A stretch of DNA of 7,362 nucleotides from Lachnospiraceae bacterium (lineage in GTDB: Bacteria; Bacillota; Clostridia; Lachnospirales; Lachnospiraceae). Both the position numbers and the translations under genes were made by a program. Numbering within the stretch: position 1 is the first letter of the stretch; every line of letters begins with the position of its first letter. The notes under the pieces were generated by a model. The model was not told the DNA's origin and did no database searches. It saw nothing but the letters and a program-made list of their open reading frames with translations. The DNA lies in NCBI GenBank assembly GCA_014804185.1, contig JAAVAG010000098.1, positions 1-7,362 on the forward strand, given 5' to 3'. This document shows positions 4,802 through 7,362 of the stretch, piece after piece.

Positions 4802-7362
4802 AATTGATGCATTCAGAGTGGAGAGACAGGATCAGACATTGGATCCGCACATTGAAGGATGATCTGTATGAACCGCTGGGGGAGATCTCCTGGGAGGCGT
4901 TCCGAACCATGGAGTATCTGACGCCCAAGCAGGCGCAGCAGGGCGCTTTCGAGCCGGTAAGTCCGGGCTTTACCTGGGGGAAAATATGGGAGTACTGCTG
5001 GTTTAGAGGCGACTTTACCCTGCCGGAGAAAGCAAAGGGACAGAGAATCGTGCTGAATCTGCAGCCTGACGGGGAAACGACGCTGTTTGTAAACGGAAAG
5101 GCTTTCGGCACCTATCGGGCGTCATGGGTAGACGCGCCGCATCATTTTATGGAGGACAATGTGCTCACGGCCTGCGCGGAGGGCGGGGAGCATATGGACA
5201 TCTTAATGGAGACCTACGCGGGACACTTTTATCCCGATTCGCCTGAAGGCGGATGCGTTACGGGCCCGGTTTTGCCCGGCGCATACGTGGATCCGGCAGT
5301 GGAGGGCAGGAGAAGAGTTCTGGGCAGATGCACCTACGGTATCTGGAATGAAGACGCATATCAGCTCTATATGGATGTGGATACGCTGAACAAACTGCTG
5401 GAGACGCTGGAGGAAACGTCGCTGCGCGCGGCGAAAGTCGCAAAGGCGCTGGAGCAGTTTACCCTGATTGTGGATTTTGAACAGCCCAGGGAGAAGCGCA
5501 TTGCTTCCTACAGGGAGGCGAGGGAGGCGCTGCGCCCCGTGATGGAGGCGAAGAACGGCTCCACCATGCCTGTGTTTTACGCTGTGGGAAACGCGCATCT
5601 GGATCTGGCATGGCTGTGGCCCATGGCGGAGACTTACCGCAAGACGGAGAGAACCTTTGCAGCGCAGCTTCGTCTGATTGAGGAGTATCCGGAGTATAAG
5701 TTTATCCAGAGTCAGCCTGCATCCTATGAGATGTGTAAAAAATATTATCCCGAACTGTTTGCCAGAATCAAGGAAGCGGTAAAGAGCGGACAGTGGATCG
5801 CGGACGGCGCCATGTGGGTGGAACCAGATACCAATATGACCGGCGGCGAAGCGCTGATCCGGCAGCTTGTGCACGGCAAGCGATATTATAAGGAAGAGTT
5901 TGACGTGGACAGCGAAGTCTTGTGGCTGCCTGATACATTCGGCTATACGGCGGCTCTCCCGCAGATTTTGAAGGGATGCGGCGTGAAATATCTGGTCACA
6001 CAGAAGATTTTCTGGTCTTATAATGAGGGAGAACAGTTCCCTTATCATTATTTCAACTGGGAGGGAATGGACGGCTCCAGCGTGATTTCTTTCCTGCCCA
6101 CCAGTTATACTTACCGCACGGAACCGGCTATGGCTAACCGGATCTGGAAAGAGCGCACGCAACTGCAGGATTTGGATGCTTTCCTGATGCCGTTTGGCTA
6201 TGGGGACGGCGGCGGCGGTCCGGCCAGGGACTTTATTGAGTATGCCAGAAGACAGGAAGATCTGGAGGGCAGCGTAAAAATCAAAATGGCGGGCCCCGCG
6301 GAATTTTTCCATGATATGGAGGAGATGGGAAAGCCGGTCAATACCTATGTGGGGGAACTGTATTTCAGCGCCCACAGGGGAACCTATACCACTCAGGCCA
6401 TGATCAAGCAGAACAACCGGCGCAGCGAACTGGCGCTGCGGGAGATGGAACTGTGGAGCGCTCTGGCGTCAAAATGCGGGCTGGAGTATGATCTTCCCCG
6501 GGCGGATGCGCTCTGGAAGCAGCTTCTCCTGCACCAGTTCCACGATATCCTGCCGGGATCCAGCATCGCCAGAGTCTATGTGGAAGCGGAGGAAGCGCAC
6601 CGGGGGATTCAGACCGGCGCGGAGGATATGAAAAACAGAGCGCTGGAGACGCTGGCAGGCAACGGAAGCTGCAGTCAGTGCACCGATGCCTGCCCACGGA
6701 AAGGAGATGCCGTCACCATATGGAATTCGCTGAGTTTTGCGCGGCAATCGCTGGTGGAACTGCCGGAGAGGTTTGCGGCGGGGGCCAGGACCGCGGCGGG
6801 ACAGAGCGTACCCGTGCAGACGGCGGGCGGAAAGGTGCAGGCCCTTGTGAGCGTTCCCTCCTGTGGAGCGGTTTCTCTTGTGCCCGCGCAGGAGCAGAAT
6901 CAGACCAGCGAAACTACGGGCGTTAAGGTTTATGAGAGCGCGGAGGGATTTGTTCTGGAGAACGGACTGGTGCGTGCGGTTATAAACGGAAAAGGGGAAG
7001 CGATTTCCTTTGTGCTGAAAGCTTCCGGCAGAGAGTTTGCGGCGCAGCCTTTGAATCACCTGCGCATGTTCAAGGATGTTCCGCGCCTGTTCGACGCCTG
7101 GGATATCGATTCTCCCTATGTCTTCCAGGAGGTGGAGGCGCTGCGGGATGCCCGCGTGGAAATCTGCGGAGAAAGGCTTGCGGGAGTACTGAAAGTGACC
7201 GGACAGATTGGAGAATCCGACTTTACACAGTATATCCGTCTGGCGGCAGAGAGCAGACGCATAGAATTTGAGACGGTGATTGACTGGAGAGAACTGCACC
7301 GTCTGTTAAAGACCGCTTTTCCGGTGTGTGTCCATGCGGAGAACGGCATCAATGAGATGCAG
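4798..7362 (+). CDS. GH38 alpha-mannosidase (3' end outside window)
   Basis: The ATG at 4798 lies in an ATGA overlap with the upstream stop and follows AAGGAG (4784-4789) by 8 nt. There are 855 codons in view and the frame is open at the right edge; bacterial family members of this type are about 1000-1050 residues. Order of domains: N-terminal beta-sandwich (about 1-250); GH38 catalytic barrel with GNAHLDLAWLWP (metal ligands H267, D269), WLPDTFGY (nucleophile and ligand D379) and FGYGDGGGGP (D470 region); GELYFSAHRGTYTT (near 522-530) and HQFHDILPGSSI (ligand H582) in the helical mid-domain; then the beta-rich C-terminal part from about residue 640. It should be a cytoplasmic, metal-dependent retaining exo-alpha-mannosidase that trims imported mannosides. 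There is no signal peptide. A small Cys cluster (C625, C628, C632) in the linker is uncommon but may mean nothing. Confidence 0.93.
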   Translation, partial: MKLMHSEWRDRIRHWIRTLKDDLYEPLGEISWEAFRTMEYLTPKQAQQGAFEPVSPGFTWGKIWEYCWFRGDFTLPEKAKGQRIVLNLQPDGETTLFVNGKAFGTYRASWVDAPHHFMEDNVLTACAEGGEHMDILMETYAGHFYPDSPEGGCVTGPVLPGAYVDPAVEGRRRVLGRCTYGIWNEDAYQLYMDVDTLNKLLETLEETSLRAAKVAKALEQFTLIVDFEQPREKRIASYREAREALRPVMEAKNGSTMPVFYAVGNAHLDLAWLWPMAETYRKTERTFAAQLRLIEEYPEYKFIQSQPASYEMCKKYYPELFARIKEAVKSGQWIADGAMWVEPDTNMTGGEALIRQLVHGKRYYKEEFDVDSEVLWLPDTFGYTAALPQILKGCGVKYLVTQKIFWSYNEGEQFPYHYFNWEGMDGSSVISFLPTSYTYRTEPAMANRIWKERTQLQDLDAFLMPFGYGDGGGGPARDFIEYARRQEDLEGSVKIKMAGPAEFFHDMEEMGKPVNTYVGELYFSAHRGTYTTQAMIKQNNRRSELALREMELWSALASKCGLEYDLPRADALWKQLLLHQFHDILPGSSIARVYVEAEEAHRGIQTGAEDMKNRALETLAGNGSCSQCTDACPRKGDAVTIWNSLSFARQSLVELPERFAAGARTAAGQSVPVQTAGGKVQALVSVPSCGAVSLVPAQEQNQTSETTGVKVYESAEGFVLENGLVRAVINGKGEAISFVLKASGREFAAQPLNHLRMFKDVPRLFDAWDIDSPYVFQEVEALRDARVEICGERLAGVLKVTGQIGESDFTQYIRLAAESRRIEFETVIDWRELHRLLKTAFPVCVHAENGINEMQ

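Noticed and set aside
5203..6375. 390-codon open frame on the minus strand inside the alpha-mannosidase gene
   Set aside because: It is antisense to the catalytic core motifs of GH38, its product is His/Arg/Leu-rich with no recognisable motif, and there is no convincing ribosome binding site. It is a shadow of the GC-rich coding strand.
1..7362. CRISPR arrays, tRNA or rRNA genes, insertion sequences, riboswitches, attachment sites
   Set aside because: No spaced palindromic repeats, cloverleaf-type sequences, transposase motifs, terminal inverted repeats or recognisable aptamer folds were seen; the only long intergenic space is 161 bp.

Overview
The window looks like chromosomal DNA from an anaerobic, low-GC-lineage Gram-positive bacterium, most likely a gut Lachnospiraceae-type Clostridia. 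The evidence is strong GGAGG-type ribosome binding sites before every gene, a short lipoprotein signal with a lipobox, a fairly GC-rich coding style next to a very AT-rich control region, and the gene families themselves. The genus cannot be fixed from the sequence alone.

Layout: (1) Bases 1-942, minus strand, carry the first 314 codons of a secreted lipoprotein with beta-propeller-like repeats; its 3' part lies outside the window. (2) Bases 943-1103 are an AT-rich divergent control region with a candidate promoter for each side. Between them sits an exact four-unit 11-bp direct repeat (995-1038) with an A-B-B-A pattern, as expected for a tandemly bound OmpR/PhoB-type response regulator. (3) Bases 1104-2716, plus strand, hold four closely spaced small genes: an unrecognised 82-aa protein, a stand-alone PAS protein, a YfcE/MJ0936-type metallophosphodiesterase with a C-terminal extension, and a 58-aa DUF3006-like protein. 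(4) Bases 2774-7362, plus strand, hold a cytoplasmic heparinase II/III-like protein and, joined by a 4-bp ATGA overlap, a GH38 alpha-mannosidase that runs off the right edge.

No terminator is visible between 1104 and 7362 and gaps are at most 57 bp, so the six plus-strand genes could form one transcription unit: small sensory or phosphodiester-handling proteins first, then two intracellular glycan-degrading enzymes. Neither enzyme has a signal peptide, so they would act on imported oligosaccharides; no transporter is in view. The divergent lipoprotein could be part of uptake or sensing, but this is inference.

The most unusual sequence is inside the heparinase-like gene. Two arrays of the same degenerate 18-bp repeat (3755-3826 and 3963-4016) lie in different reading frames. 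The pattern fits two compensating single-base indels in homopolymers (G run 3901-3905, T run 4015-4018) that leave about 37 codons out of their apparent original frame.
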